Part shown: positions 25,372 to 35,196 of the stretch, piece after piece
Layout of the letters: each line of letters starts with the position of its first letter
How positions within the stretch are numbered: position 1 is the first letter of the stretch
Position numbers and translations under genes: made by a program
The notes under the pieces: model-generated
Databases searched by the model: none
The model's input: the letters and a program-made list of their open reading frames with translations, nothing else
Told to the model about the DNA's origin: nothing
From: Prevotella sp. tf2-5
GTDB lineage: Bacteria; Bacteroidota; Bacteroidia; Bacteroidales; Bacteroidaceae
Assembly: GCF_900115435.1 (NCBI RefSeq)
Contig: NZ_FOWK01000016.1
Span: 1-56,395, forward strand
DNA length: 56,395 bases
Direction of reading: 5' to 3'

Positions 25372-27648
25372 TTACAACGGATCGACATCGTAGTAGATCT
25401 GGAGGGAGTTATAACGCTTGTCGGAGAGCATCTGGGACTGTGCCATCAGCAGATACTCACGGACTCGTTTCATGTCAATGCTGTTCTCCAGTTTGAGGAC
25501 GAGTTTACGGATGTTCTGGGACTTCACTTTTGCCACAGCTGGTTTGTCTGGACCAAGGACACGACCGGCGAACCACTGGCGCAGACGAGAACCTAGTTCA
25601 ATACTTGCTGTGTTCACCACCTCGTCATAACGATGTTTCAAGAAAACATACACCAAGTGGTAGTAAGGTGGATAGTGGAATGCCTGACGCTCAGTGATGA
25701 GGTCTTTATAAAGGGCGAGATAGTCGTTACGCACAACCTGTTGGATGACAGGCACCTCCTTGCTCTTGGTCTGCAGGATAACCAGTCCGCGCTTCCCTTT
25801 ACGACCAGCACGACCACTGACCTGTGCCATCATCATAAAAGCATGCTCGTAGGCACGGAAGTCGGGATAGTTCAGCATCGAGTCGGCATTGAGGATACCT
25901 ACCACACTGACCTTGTCGAAGTCCAGCCCCTTTGAGATCATCTGTGTCCCTATCAGGATATTCGTGCGCCCTGCCCCGAAGTCGGTGATGATACGCTCAT
26001 AGGCATTACGGGTACGAGTAGTATCTAAGTCCATACGTGCCACTCGCGCCTCTGGGAACACCTCCCTTACCTGTTCCTCTATCTTCTCCGTGCCATAGCC
26101 ACGTGTCTTTAACTCCGTGGAGCCACAACATGGACACTCGGTGGGTATCCGATACGTATAACCACAATAGTGACACGTCAACTGGTTCATCTGCCGATGA
26201 TACGTCAGTGATACATCACAGTGCTGACAATGGGGCACCCACCCACATTGCTTACACTCTATCATGGGAGCGAAACCACGTCGGTTCTGGAAGAGGATTG
26301 CCTGTTCCCCACGCTCCAATGCCTCACGTACCTTATTCAATAATAAAGGGGAGAAGGGACCCGCCATCATCTTCCGATGCTGGAGGTCCGCAATATCCAC
26401 GACCTGTATCTCCGGCAATTCGATACCTTGATAACGCTCCTTCAACTCTACCAGCCCATACTTCCCTGTCTTAGCATTATGATAACTCTCCATGGAGGGC
26501 GTTGCAGTACCTAACAGGGTACGAGCCTTATACATCTGTGCCAGCATGATAGCGGCAGAACGGGCATGATAACGAGGAGCGGGGTCTTGTTGTTTATACG
26601 ATGTCTCATGTTCCTCGTCAACAATAACGAGTCCCAGTTTTTGGAAAGGCAGGAATACTGCAGAACGAGCACCAAGGATGACATCATAGGGATTCTTCGA
26701 GAGTTGTTTCTGCCATATCTCCACCCGTTCCGCATCCGAATATTTCGAATGGTAAATTCCCAGACGGTTGCCGAATATTCGTTGCAGGCGTTGCATGATC
26801 TGAACCGTCAGAGCTATCTCCGGTAAGAGATAGAGCACCTGTTCCTTACGTTCCAATGCCTGCTGAATCAGATGGATATATATCTCCGTCTTACCACTGC
26901 TCGTCACACCGTGCAACAAGGTGACGGGCTTCCGCATCATCGACATCAGAATCTGGTTATAGGCTTGCTGCTGGGCTATGTTAAGTTGCTTGATGTATTC
27001 AGGATGATACTCACCCCCATGGTTCAGTCGTCCTACCTCCACCTCATAGGTCTCCAGCATGCCACGCTTCTCTAGCTGCTGCAACGTAGTGGCAGAGGCA
27101 TGACTGGCATTCAATAGTTCCTCACGGGTGATTTCGTTTAGCTTACAATCTTCTCTCTCTATTTGGTCCCATCCAGACAATTCCAGATAGGCAATGAAAG
27201 CCTCCAATTGCTTGGGGGCACGTCCCAGGATGTTCAAGGCGACATGTAAGGCCGCTTCGTTTTGGTAGGCAGGTGTCAGTCGGATATAGGTCTCCATTTT
27301 GGGATGATAGCCGTCTTCCGCTTTCAGTCCCGCTGGCAGTGCCGCCTTATAGACTTCACCAATGGGAGCCAGATAGTAATCGGCAATCCATTGCCATAGC
27401 TTCAACTGCTGGTCAGTGACAATGGGTTCTGTATCCATCAACTGAGTCACATTCTTGACCTCATACCCTTGCGGCTGTACTTCATGCAGTCGTGCCACAA
27501 TACCCAGATAGGTCTTGTTACGTCCAAAAGGGACCAGGACACGCATACCCACCTGTACTGTCGACTGCATGGCAAGTGGCAGTGCATAAGTAAAGGTGCC
27601 CTGCAAAGGCAATGGTAATATCAGGTCGGCGTATCTCATCAGATGCAA
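25372..27648 (-). CDS. priA: Primosomal protein N' (replication restart helicase PriA)
   Basis: A 758-aa superfamily 2 helicase that rebuilds replication forks. Walker A is GVTSSGKTE (about residue 245) and the DEAH-type box is VDEEHE (about 338). A zinc-binding insert with CKQCGWVPHCQHC, CHYCGY and CPCCGS (about 460-510) and the helicase motif VSGRAGRKGKRG follow. The N-terminal 3'-end binding domain (PLPLQGTFTYALP) is present. Length is normal for the family. Confidence 0.97.
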   Translation of the reverse strand: MHLMRYADLILPLPLQGTFTYALPLAMQSTVQVGMRVLVPFGRNKTYLGIVARLHEVQPQGYEVKNVTQLMDTEPIVTDQQLKLWQWIADYYLAPIGEVYKAALPAGLKAEDGYHPKMETYIRLTPAYQNEAALHVALNILGRAPKQLEAFIAYLELSGWDQIEREDCKLNEITREELLNASHASATTLQQLEKRGMLETYEVEVGRLNHGGEYHPEYIKQLNIAQQQAYNQILMSMMRKPVTLLHGVTSSGKTEIYIHLIQQALERKEQVLYLLPEIALTVQIMQRLQRIFGNRLGIYHSKYSDAERVEIWQKQLSKNPYDVILGARSAVFLPFQKLGLVIVDEEHETSYKQQDPAPRYHARSAAIMLAQMYKARTLLGTATPSMESYHNAKTGKYGLVELKERYQGIELPEIQVVDIADLQHRKMMAGPFSPLLLNKVREALERGEQAILFQNRRGFAPMIECKQCGWVPHCQHCDVSLTYHRQMNQLTCHYCGYTYRIPTECPCCGSTELKTRGYGTEKIEEQVREVFPEARVARMDLDTTRTRNAYERIITDFGAGRTNILIGTQMISKGLDFDKVSVVGILNADSMLNYPDFRAYEHAFMMMAQVSGRAGRKGKRGLVILQTKSKEVPVIQQVVRNDYLALYKDLITERQAFHYPPYYHLVYVFLKHRYDEVVNTASIELGSRLRQWFAGRVLGPDKPAVAKVKSQNIRKLVLKLENSIDMKRVREYLLMAQSQMLSDKRYNSLQIYYDVDPL

Positions 27649-27721
27649 AAGTCTTTGAAGGAAAAAGGCACCCTTTGCCTCAGCAAGAGTGCCTTTCTAT
27701 CTTGAAGTAGGATTTCTCTTT

Positions 27722-28324
27722 TTAGAAATAATAGCCCAGACCCAGTTGCCAGGAGTTGAACTTCATCTTACCAGTAGTTCCATCTTCTAGCTCCACCTCA
27801 CCAGACTTGCTCAACTGGAAGTTATAGTTGGCAGTAATCTGCAACTTGCTGAATACGGTAGCACCTATACCTACGTTACCACTGATATTACTACTCTTCA
27901 GCGACCATCCTTTCACATTATTCAAAATAGCATTGAAGGTATTACTCTTGTCACCGATGTTGAAGCCGAACTGGGGACCTGCGAAGGCAAATACATTCAC
28001 AGCACTGCTTAATCCGAAGCCATAGCGTACATTGACAGGAATCTGGAATGACTGTAACTTGACTGTCTCATCGGTACCTTTGATTTTCGCATTACGCTGG
28101 TCATAGAGGGCAGAGGCGTCAAGACTCAAGCCTACTACAGGAAGCGTGAATTTCACTGTAGGACCCACATAGAAACCAGACTTATTGGAAATGGCATTAC
28201 TGATATTATCTACAGATATCGTCGTCAGGTTCAAGCCTCCCTTGAGACCGAACTTTACCTGTGCTTGTGAAGGCATTGCGAAGGCAATGCAAGCAATAGC
28301 TATAATTGTCAGTATCTTTTTCAT
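27722..28324 (-). CDS. Small outer-membrane beta-barrel protein
   Basis: A 200-aa protein with a signal peptide (residues 1-21, ending PSQAQ) followed by a porin-like barrel of the OMP_b-brl_2 type: FGLKGGLNLT at the N-terminus, alternating amphipathic strands, and a C-terminal aromatic ending (LGLGYYF). It lies downstream of gldN and upstream of priA on the same strand. The cargo or binding partner cannot be predicted. Confidence 0.85.
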   Translation of the reverse strand: MKKILTIIAIACIAFAMPSQAQVKFGLKGGLNLTTISVDNISNAISNKSGFYVGPTVKFTLPVVGLSLDASALYDQRNAKIKGTDETVKLQSFQIPVNVRYGFGLSSAVNVFAFAGPQFGFNIGDKSNTFNAILNNVKGWSLKSSNISGNVGIGATVFSKLQITANYNFQLSKSGEVELEDGTTGKMKFNSWQLGLGYYF

Positions 28325-28400
28325 ATAATCCTTCTATTAATTATCCTGCTGCAAAGATAAACAAATTCCGTGAAATTAACAAACTTTTTAACATTTTTCT

Positions 28401-29477
28401 TTAGTGACGCTGACGACGTACGGTAATACGGGGGGATGAAGAGGAACCTCCCTCAGAAGAACCTTTGCTCTTCTTACTTTTCACACTACGGCTTCGACTT
28501 CTGTTACGGGATGCCTTTTTCTTGGAGACCTTCTCGTTCTCTGGTTGAACTTTTGCGATAGAGTCCAGAGAGTCACGCTGTGGGGTATGTCCAAACATAC
28601 CACGCTCAAAAGCCAGCAACTCCTTCTCAATCTTCTCCTGCTCCTTCTTAGCAGCAGCGTCTGCACTGGCAGCGTTGAAATCACCAAACTGTGGACGAGC
28701 GGCAGCTTGCCCCATCCTATTACCAGCCTTATATATCTTACCTTGATAGCTGTTCATCGTGAAGTAATCCTCTAACGTCATCGTAGCAGCGTTATTGAGA
28801 TTCGATGCCTGTACGCTCTGTCGACTCAGGAATGGTTCCAAGTCTGTATACTTTACCCAGAACAAAGGATATTTCGCAGCTTCGCCACCAAAGTCGTCCT
28901 CACGCATCATCACAGGACAAATCGCCATCACCTTACGACGGAACTGGGCATTCGACTGATCGTAATAGGCAGATTCCTTGAGGTAATACATCTTCACTTC
29001 GGCAGAAGGGATGTCGCTATTCTCCACCCGCAACTTACCATCTCGTGTCTCATAGAAGATATGATAGTTGTCAAGAAGGGTCTTCATCGCCACCTTCGAT
29101 GAATCACTAAACGACTCATTACCGTCCAAGCGGTATTCATAGACGGGAATATAGTTATTCAACGCCAACTTGAAGATGTAGGTAAAGAGGTTCATCTGCT
29201 TGTCAATAGGCTCTACAGGATAATAAAGCCCTGAGTTCGCCTCGTCATTTAGGTTGATCTCACGATAAAGGTCACGACGCCACACCACATTCTCCGGCAT
29301 ATCCAACGAAGTGGGATACATTAGGCGGGCACGCTGGCTGAGACCTTGATTCTGAGTGGTCACCTGCTGTTTCTGTGCCTGCTGTTTCTGTGCCTGCTGT
29401 TGGCGACGAGCCTTTGGCTGTGCCATAACGGCACCAGCCATCAGCGTTATCATCAATAAGAATAATACTCTCTTCAT
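28401..29477 (-). CDS. gldN: T9SS ring component GldN/PorN
   Basis: A 358-aa protein with a signal peptide (about 1-19) followed by a Gln/Lys/Ala low-complexity tract with repeated AQKQQ (about 22-42). The family core has VVWRRDLYREINL, NLFTYIFKLALNNYIPVYEY, MAICPVMMREDD and the MTLEDYFTMNSYQGKIYK box. GldN/PorN is a periplasmic partner of the lipoprotein GldK/PorK in the ring of the type IX secretion system. Last gene of porP-gldK-gldL-gldM-gldN. The C-terminus is a basic Ser/Arg/Lys tail. Confidence 0.95.
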   Translation of the reverse strand: MKRVLFLLMITLMAGAVMAQPKARRQQQAQKQQAQKQQVTTQNQGLSQRARLMYPTSLDMPENVVWRRDLYREINLNDEANSGLYYPVEPIDKQMNLFTYIFKLALNNYIPVYEYRLDGNESFSDSSKVAMKTLLDNYHIFYETRDGKLRVENSDIPSAEVKMYYLKESAYYDQSNAQFRRKVMAICPVMMREDDFGGEAAKYPLFWVKYTDLEPFLSRQSVQASNLNNAATMTLEDYFTMNSYQGKIYKAGNRMGQAAARPQFGDFNAASADAAAKKEQEKIEKELLAFERGMFGHTPQRDSLDSIAKVQPENEKVSKKKASRNRSRSRSVKSKKSKGSSEGGSSSSPRITVRRQRH

Positions 29478-29492
29478 ATCTTCTAATCTTTT

Positions 29493-31055
29493 TTATTTCA
29501 CTATTACTTCCATCGACGCATTCAACTTACGTGCCGATCCGTCAGGACCTGTTGCCGTCACTCTCGAGATATAGAAGCGACGGTTACGCTGTAACTTACG
29601 GAAGGTCTCCTTCTGACGGGCAGAGAAACGAGCACCGTCACTAACCATCGGTACAGCATTACCCATATTGTCAAAGAACACGGTCTCGAAACTCTGTACA
29701 TGGAAAGGAACGTCGAGGATACCATCATCGATGGCGGCACCAATACCATCTGCCGCTGTCAACTGCGCCTTCGACAAACCACCTCCCTTGAAACGGTCAG
29801 CACCGCTCTCGTCTTTCACGACAATATAGGGAGTCGGGTCAGGCAAGCGACGGACACGGAACGTGAACGTTCCCATCTGTTGGGCACGCCCTGTATTGGT
29901 AGAAGTCACTGTGATAGTGACGTTCTGCCCTGGAGTGGAAGGACGAGCAATATATTTTCCGGGACCGACAGGCTGAAGGGTTCCCCCACTCATTGATGCC
30001 TGTATCTTCGTCACAGGAACACCAGGAACACTGATGCTCAACGGGTTGCTATATCCTGCGTAGAGCACGTTCATCAGGTCGGCACTCACTGTAGCAGAGG
30101 GATCTACCACACTATATTTCTGTGAGAAATCACGTCTGATCAGTTCGCCGTTACCATTCTCAACTTGTATATAACCTTCCAAGGTAAAGTCACCTGTACG
30201 CCCTGCAATAGTCTCATATAGTCCACCTGGCAAATCCATCTCCTTACCGCCAATGAATATCTGTGGAACTTGTGTAGTATCCACTGCCGCCATCACGATA
30301 CGAGCTGAGAACTTGTCGCCGCGTACCACAGTCTGCGCATTAGGAATCACATAGGCATTTAGGGCATTCACGCGAATATCCTTTACGTCAATATTAGACA
30401 CCAGCGTATGCAAGACGGCACCCTCCGCATAACGTACATCATTCTGTAATTTACTCAACAGAGTTACTGCAGCTACTGTGGGCATGGACTCGAACATATA
30501 TTCCTGCCAGTTCTTACCCATCGCCATGGCATCCTTTGGAATCTCCGTCGTGAGATTAGAGGCAATTACTTTCTTCTGCTTATAGTCTGTCACCATGCCT
30601 AGCATTGAGTTACGATAGGCATTGATGGCGTCATACAGTTCTTTGCCACGACCACGCCCCGGGGCAAGCATTACCTGTGTGGCAGCTTCAAGGTCTTCCT
30701 TATTACGGATATTACGCACATCACCGTCTTTACCGTCAGCCTCCTGCACAATGGCGAGTTTCAACTCATCAGCCAGGTTATAGAGATTATTACTCATCTC
30801 CTTGACCTTCTGTGATTTGTCATACCATTGTTTGACCTTTTGAGGATTCTTCTTCATCTGCACGGCAAAATCGTCGTAGATAGCGATATTCTCCATCGTC
30901 GCATTGAGCGTAGTGCGCTTCAGGCTATCCTCTACCAAGGAGAAACCGTTGAGCACCTCTGTCGAGACGTTCAATGCCAACAACGCCATAAGGACGACAT
31001 ACATCAGGTTGATCATCTTCTGGCGGGGAGATACCGGGCGTTTCTTGATTGCCAT
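29493..31055 (-). CDS. gldM: T9SS/gliding motor protein GldM/PorM
   Basis: A 520-aa protein. One membrane helix near the N-terminus (LMYVVLMALLALNVSTEVL, about 14-32) and a large periplasmic part with the family's NGFSLVEDSLKRT, PMVSDGARFS and GPDGSARKLN segments. With GldL it forms the proton-motive-force-driven motor of the type IX system and contacts the GldKN ring. It starts 2 nt after gldL ends. Confidence 0.96.
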   Translation of the reverse strand: MAIKKRPVSPRQKMINLMYVVLMALLALNVSTEVLNGFSLVEDSLKRTTLNATMENIAIYDDFAVQMKKNPQKVKQWYDKSQKVKEMSNNLYNLADELKLAIVQEADGKDGDVRNIRNKEDLEAATQVMLAPGRGRGKELYDAINAYRNSMLGMVTDYKQKKVIASNLTTEIPKDAMAMGKNWQEYMFESMPTVAAVTLLSKLQNDVRYAEGAVLHTLVSNIDVKDIRVNALNAYVIPNAQTVVRGDKFSARIVMAAVDTTQVPQIFIGGKEMDLPGGLYETIAGRTGDFTLEGYIQVENGNGELIRRDFSQKYSVVDPSATVSADLMNVLYAGYSNPLSISVPGVPVTKIQASMSGGTLQPVGPGKYIARPSTPGQNVTITVTSTNTGRAQQMGTFTFRVRRLPDPTPYIVVKDESGADRFKGGGLSKAQLTAADGIGAAIDDGILDVPFHVQSFETVFFDNMGNAVPMVSDGARFSARQKETFRKLQRNRRFYISRVTATGPDGSARKLNASMEVIVK

Positions 31056-31057
31056 GT

Positions 31058-31876
31058 TTATTGTCTATTTACGTTCTGCACAGACATCGCCTCTATCATT
31101 CGAGCATAGATGGCGTTCAACTCTGCAATTTGCTGAGCCATATGACGGGTCTGCTCATTTATCTCATCGATGGTACCCATCTGTGAGCTGGCACTCTTCA
31201 ATTGCATCTCATAGACACGGCTGATACCTGTCAGTGTACGGTTCAGGTTCTCCATCTCCTCAGAGTCAGCAGTTAGTCGCTTGCTCTGCTCGCTCACCTT
31301 CTTGAGTACCTCCGTCAATTCATTCAGTTCATCGATATAATTTCCTGTTGCCTCGGCGACTCCTGCAGGAGCACCAGTAGACAAAGCCACAGCACCACGC
31401 TGCTGTCCTCCTGTCGGTATATCGACCTGTGCAGCAAGGTTGTCGCTACCCTTAGTAGCGCCTACGGAACCACCTATCATTCCACCACCATTGATAATGA
31501 TAGTGCCACCACCGCCGCTGACAGTACCGCTGCTGACTGTGCCACTACCACTGATAGCCGCACGATGTTCTGGCTCTCCATTCACGATAGTAGCAGCCTC
31601 TCCTTCCACATCTGGATGGATATCCAGATTCATACCATCCGCCGTCTTGTCGAAAGGACGGTCAAAAGCGGAAAGGAAGAACACGATAACCTCTGTGCCC
31701 ATACCTAAATATAGGAAGAAATTGGCTCCAGGCAAATGGGTCAGTTTAAACAGGGTACCCAAGATAACGATAGAGGCGCCCCAACTATAGGCATAGTTCA
31801 GAAATGTCTGTCCAGGCACGCTGTCCATCCATTTCTGTAACTTATAAATCATATTCAGTTTACTATATACTGTCAT
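31058..31876 (-). CDS. gldL: T9SS/gliding motor protein GldL/PorL
   Basis: A 272-aa protein. Two membrane helices (about 20-40 and 48-66) bear the family residues GASIVILGTLFKLTHLPGA and GMGTEVIVFFLSAFDRPF, including the conserved Glu in the second helix linked to proton flow in the GldLM motor. The cytoplasmic part has a striking Gly/Ser/Ile-rich low-complexity insertion (about 112-150, for example SGGGGTIIINGGG), then a coiled coil to the end. The start overlaps the gldK stop by 4 nt (ATGA), so translation is coupled. Confidence 0.95.
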   Translation of the reverse strand: MTVYSKLNMIYKLQKWMDSVPGQTFLNYAYSWGASIVILGTLFKLTHLPGANFFLYLGMGTEVIVFFLSAFDRPFDKTADGMNLDIHPDVEGEAATIVNGEPEHRAAISGSGTVSSGTVSGGGGTIIINGGGMIGGSVGATKGSDNLAAQVDIPTGGQQRGAVALSTGAPAGVAEATGNYIDELNELTEVLKKVSEQSKRLTADSEEMENLNRTLTGISRVYEMQLKSASSQMGTIDEINEQTRHMAQQIAELNAIYARMIEAMSVQNVNRQ

Positions 31877-33330
31877 TTTTTGCTACGTTTAGAATTCTTA
31901 CTCTTCACCTTATCACTGGTAGTATTTGCCATACTACGCACACAGCGGAATCCGATGTAACTGCGGGGTTGGTTCTGATACTCATAAGAACGCCATGCAG
32001 AACGGATAAACGACTCGGGGTCTTTCCAAGAACCACCTCTCACACTCTTCTTCTTCAGGCGATAGGGATCTTCCAGGGCGGCATTATACTTCAACTGTGG
32101 ATTGATATCGTTCATCGACTCCACACCTGCTTCCGTAAAGATGGTACTGGTCCATTCTGCGACGTTACCAGCCATGTCATACAAGCCATTTGTATTCGAG
32201 GAATAGATACCGACTCTGCTGGTAATCAAGTTGCCATCTTTGGTATAGTTTCCCTTATCAGGCTTGAAATTAGCATAGAAGCAACCGTTACCAGAAACCA
32301 CGTCCTGGTTCTCCCATGGGAACTCATTCTGGTCTTTGCCACGAGCAGCATACTCCCATTCCGCCTCTGTCGGGAGACGATAACGCTGTACGTAACGGGC
32401 AGCACCACCCAAGCCTTTCAGCAGGTACTCTGTACGCCAGGCACAGAAGGCGTTTGCCTGCTCCCATGTAACACCCACTACTGGATAGTCGTTATAAGAA
32501 GCACTGGAGAAATAGTAACGCATATAACCCTCGTTCTCAGCATTGGGGAAGTCGTTGACCCAACACGTTGTGTCGGGATAGACATTCACGATATAGGTAT
32601 TCAGGAAATCCCAAGGTCCTGTATACTGGCGGTTGATGGTCTGGCGGACAATCTTTCCCTCATCATCAATATAGGCGGTGTCCTTGGATATCCATATTTG
32701 CTCATTGGCATTGGCACGGAGATCAGTATTGAGGATACGCTCTTGCGGATTTATGCGATATTTACGCTTGGCAGCCTCCGTATAATCATAAATCTCATAA
32801 CGATAGTTCAACTGACGCCAGTCAATCATCTTTTCACCCGTCACGGGGTTATAAGTGTAAAGACTCTCAAAGGCACGCTGCTCATCCTCATTGGGCTTGC
32901 GAGGCAAGGGCTTCTTCCAGTTCAGATGAGGAGTAACAGGCTCACCATATTTGTCCTCCTCAATCTTGTAACTCTCGTCACCACCATAATTAGGATCGGC
33001 AAGACGCTCACGAAGAATGGAGTCACGGACATAATTAACAAACTGACGATACATGGAGTTAGTCACTTCATGCTCATCCATCCAGAAGCTCTCGACAGAG
33101 ATATCACGGACAGGCATGGGTTTACCCCACAAGCTGTCTTGTTGCTCGATTCCCATTTTCACATGACCACGCTTAATCATCGTCATGCCATAAGGGGTCG
33201 GCTCACTGAATGCACGACCACTGGCACCTGTCACCTCACCACCTTTCATAGAAGCGAGTTTCGAGCCAAAACAACCCGAAAGCAAAATCATTGTGCAGAT
33301 GCAACCTATGATACTAATGATCTTCTTCAT
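31873..33330 (-). CDS. gldK: T9SS ring lipoprotein GldK/PorK
   Basis: A 485-aa lipoprotein with lipobox LLSGC (Cys20) and a formylglycine-generating-enzyme-like (FGE/SUMF1) fold: VTNSMYRQFVNYV, FCAWRTEYL, YRLPTEAEWEYAARG, NGLYDMAGNVAEWTS, VRGGSWKD and IGFRCVRS. In the T9SS it forms the outer-membrane-associated periplasmic ring with GldN. It starts 9 nt after the PorP stop. Confidence 0.96.
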   Translation of the reverse strand: MKKIISIIGCICTMILLSGCFGSKLASMKGGEVTGASGRAFSEPTPYGMTMIKRGHVKMGIEQQDSLWGKPMPVRDISVESFWMDEHEVTNSMYRQFVNYVRDSILRERLADPNYGGDESYKIEEDKYGEPVTPHLNWKKPLPRKPNEDEQRAFESLYTYNPVTGEKMIDWRQLNYRYEIYDYTEAAKRKYRINPQERILNTDLRANANEQIWISKDTAYIDDEGKIVRQTINRQYTGPWDFLNTYIVNVYPDTTCWVNDFPNAENEGYMRYYFSSASYNDYPVVGVTWEQANAFCAWRTEYLLKGLGGAARYVQRYRLPTEAEWEYAARGKDQNEFPWENQDVVSGNGCFYANFKPDKGNYTKDGNLITSRVGIYSSNTNGLYDMAGNVAEWTSTIFTEAGVESMNDINPQLKYNAALEDPYRLKKKSVRGGSWKDPESFIRSAWRSYEYQNQPRSYIGFRCVRSMANTTSDKVKSKNSKRSKK

Positions 33331-33339
33331 ATACTATTT

Positions 33340-34272
33340 TTATAATATTCTCACACTCTGATGACGATTACGACCTTTCTTGTAAAGATTCAGTTCCGTC
33401 TGATAACCCACAAACAACTCATGACAGCCATTACCGAGTCCAACACCTCCTGTAAACATCTCGTAACTATAACCCAGACAGATGCCATGGAAATTGCCGC
33501 CTATCATCGCTGTGACGGAATTGGTGGGACTATAGCCCACACCCCCATAGATCATCTTGCGATCATGTGTATATTTCACCCTGATTGTCATGTCTGCACG
33601 ATATGCAGAGCCGTCAGTACGCCCCAACACTGTGGGGTGTATTGTAAAAAACGGATTTCTTAGTCGAATATTGTATCCACCCGTCAAATAAAAAACCCTA
33701 CTCATCTCAAAAATAGAGCGATCACCTATCTCTATAGCTGGTGCTGTGGCATGCAAAACAGAAAAACCAACATACCAATTCTTGCGCTGATAATAGAGCC
33801 CCGCACTGACATCCATGGCGGTTCCATTAGCATCTGTCTGGGTAAAAACAGGGTCATCGGGCTGCTCCACATCTATCTCAGAGCCCTTAAAGCCCTCGCT
33901 CAGCATACCGCCTTGGACACCGATACTCAATGTACCACCGAACAACCGTTGTTTGAAGGCATATTGCAGGAGAATACGTTTATGAGTAAACAGACCGATC
34001 TCGTCGTTCATCAACTGAATTCCGACACCATGATAAGCCCCCAGGAAACGCAAGGGCATGTCAGCGGCGATATACATCGTACGAGGATTATGCTCATAAC
34101 CCACAAAACTCATGTTATAAACACCCACAGCATTGATCTTTGATTCCTTACCAACAGCTGCTGGATTAAAAGAAGGCTCCATCGCCCAATAATGGGCAAA
34201 AGAGGCTTCCTGCTGAGCCATCATTCCAACGGCAAACCCTTGCAGCGCTACTATCAGAAACCATTTTTTCAC
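33340..34272 (-). CDS. porP: PorP/SprF-family T9SS outer membrane protein
   Basis: About 310 aa from a GTG start (34270-34272) that directly gives a signal peptide (KKWFLIVALQGFAVGMMAQ). A frame 17 codons longer begins with ATG at 34323 but puts a basic, non-signal stretch in front. Family features: FAHYWAMEPSFNPAAVG at the mature N-terminus, the strand GGTLSIGVQGGMLSEGFK and a barrel of amphipathic strands. PorP/SprF proteins are associated with T9SS cargo attachment or SprB export. First gene of the porP-gldKLMN operon. Confidence 0.93.
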   Translation of the reverse strand: MKKWFLIVALQGFAVGMMAQQEASFAHYWAMEPSFNPAAVGKESKINAVGVYNMSFVGYEHNPRTMYIAADMPLRFLGAYHGVGIQLMNDEIGLFTHKRILLQYAFKQRLFGGTLSIGVQGGMLSEGFKGSEIDVEQPDDPVFTQTDANGTAMDVSAGLYYQRKNWYVGFSVLHATAPAIEIGDRSIFEMSRVFYLTGGYNIRLRNPFFTIHPTVLGRTDGSAYRADMTIRVKYTHDRKMIYGGVGYSPTNSVTAMIGGNFHGICLGYSYEMFTGGVGLGNGCHELFVGYQTELNLYKKGRNRHQSVRIL

Positions 34273-34398
34273 GAATATATAACGCTCATATACCCGAATT
34301 ATTGTAATAAGGAAAAACGGCAAGAAGGGTACTGATTATTTCGTCCCCTCGATCCATACGGACATAATATGTCTCGCAAATCTTCCTGTATTCCATAA

Positions 34399-35127
34399 TC
34401 ACTCAATAACAGTCATTCTCATTTCAATGTCATCAACAGGTCTGTCAGCGCGTCCAGTAGCAGTTCCTTGAATCATTTCAACCACGTCAAGACCTTCTTC
34501 GACCTCACCGAACACTGTATATTGACCATCAAGATGGGGTGTGCCGCCAATGGTAGAGTATATCTTCAACTGGTCATCGGTTAATCCTGATTTTCCCACC
34601 TTATTTTCTGCTTGAGCTGCAAGTTTATCTTGAAGTTCCTGGAGTCCTTCACGATTCCTGTCACGACGCATCTGCATAATCTCAGCACGATACTCGCCAG
34701 CAAGAGCATTAAACTCTGCTTGAACTCTCTGCATCCTCAACTGTTTGGAGAACTGACGCAGTTGTCCTTCATTGTAAACTTGCCCCCAGACAATATAAAA
34801 CTGAGAACCACTACTGCGACGCTCTGGATTAACTTCGTCACCCTGCCTCGCAGCAGCCAATGCGCCACGCTTATGGAAGAGTCCGTCCTTTATTTCGGCA
34901 TTAAGTGTATAGTCCGGACCTCCTACACCAAGCATCTTTCCGGCAGGTGCACCCTTAGAATCAGGATCACCACCCTGAATCATAAAGTCCTTTATCACTC
35001 GATGGAACAGTGTACCATCGTAATAACCCTCCTTTGCCAATTTCAGAAAATTGTCGCGATGTATTGGAGTCTCATCATATAGGCGAACTACAATGTCGCC
35101 AAGCATTGTTTGAATCTTTACTTTCAT
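34399..35127 (-). CDS. Cyclophilin-type peptidyl-prolyl isomerase with helical insertion
   Basis: A 242-aa cytoplasmic cyclophilin (no signal peptide). The catalytic segment is FHRVIKDFMIQGGDP (about 41-55) and GSQFYIVWG follows at about 106. Between that and the C-terminal TPHLDGQYTVFGEV box there is a charged helical insertion of about 70 residues (YNEGQLRQFSKQLRMQRVQ to DDQLKIYSTIG) that minimal cyclophilins lack. The insertion is seen in other Bacteroidota members of the family. Confidence 0.92.
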   Translation of the reverse strand: MKVKIQTMLGDIVVRLYDETPIHRDNFLKLAKEGYYDGTLFHRVIKDFMIQGGDPDSKGAPAGKMLGVGGPDYTLNAEIKDGLFHKRGALAAARQGDEVNPERRSSGSQFYIVWGQVYNEGQLRQFSKQLRMQRVQAEFNALAGEYRAEIMQMRRDRNREGLQELQDKLAAQAENKVGKSGLTDDQLKIYSTIGGTPHLDGQYTVFGEVEEGLDVVEMIQGTATGRADRPVDDIEMRMTVIE

Positions 35128-35196
35128 ATCCGATTAATTATAGCTAGAATCACAAGAAATCCTCACCAAAGAAGATGGATATCATCTTTCTTACAT

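Noticed and set aside
31804..33345. Long open frame (513 codons) on the plus strand
   Set aside because: It lies entirely antisense to gldK and the start of gldL, whose family motifs are complete. Its product has no recognisable features beyond a codon-usage shadow.
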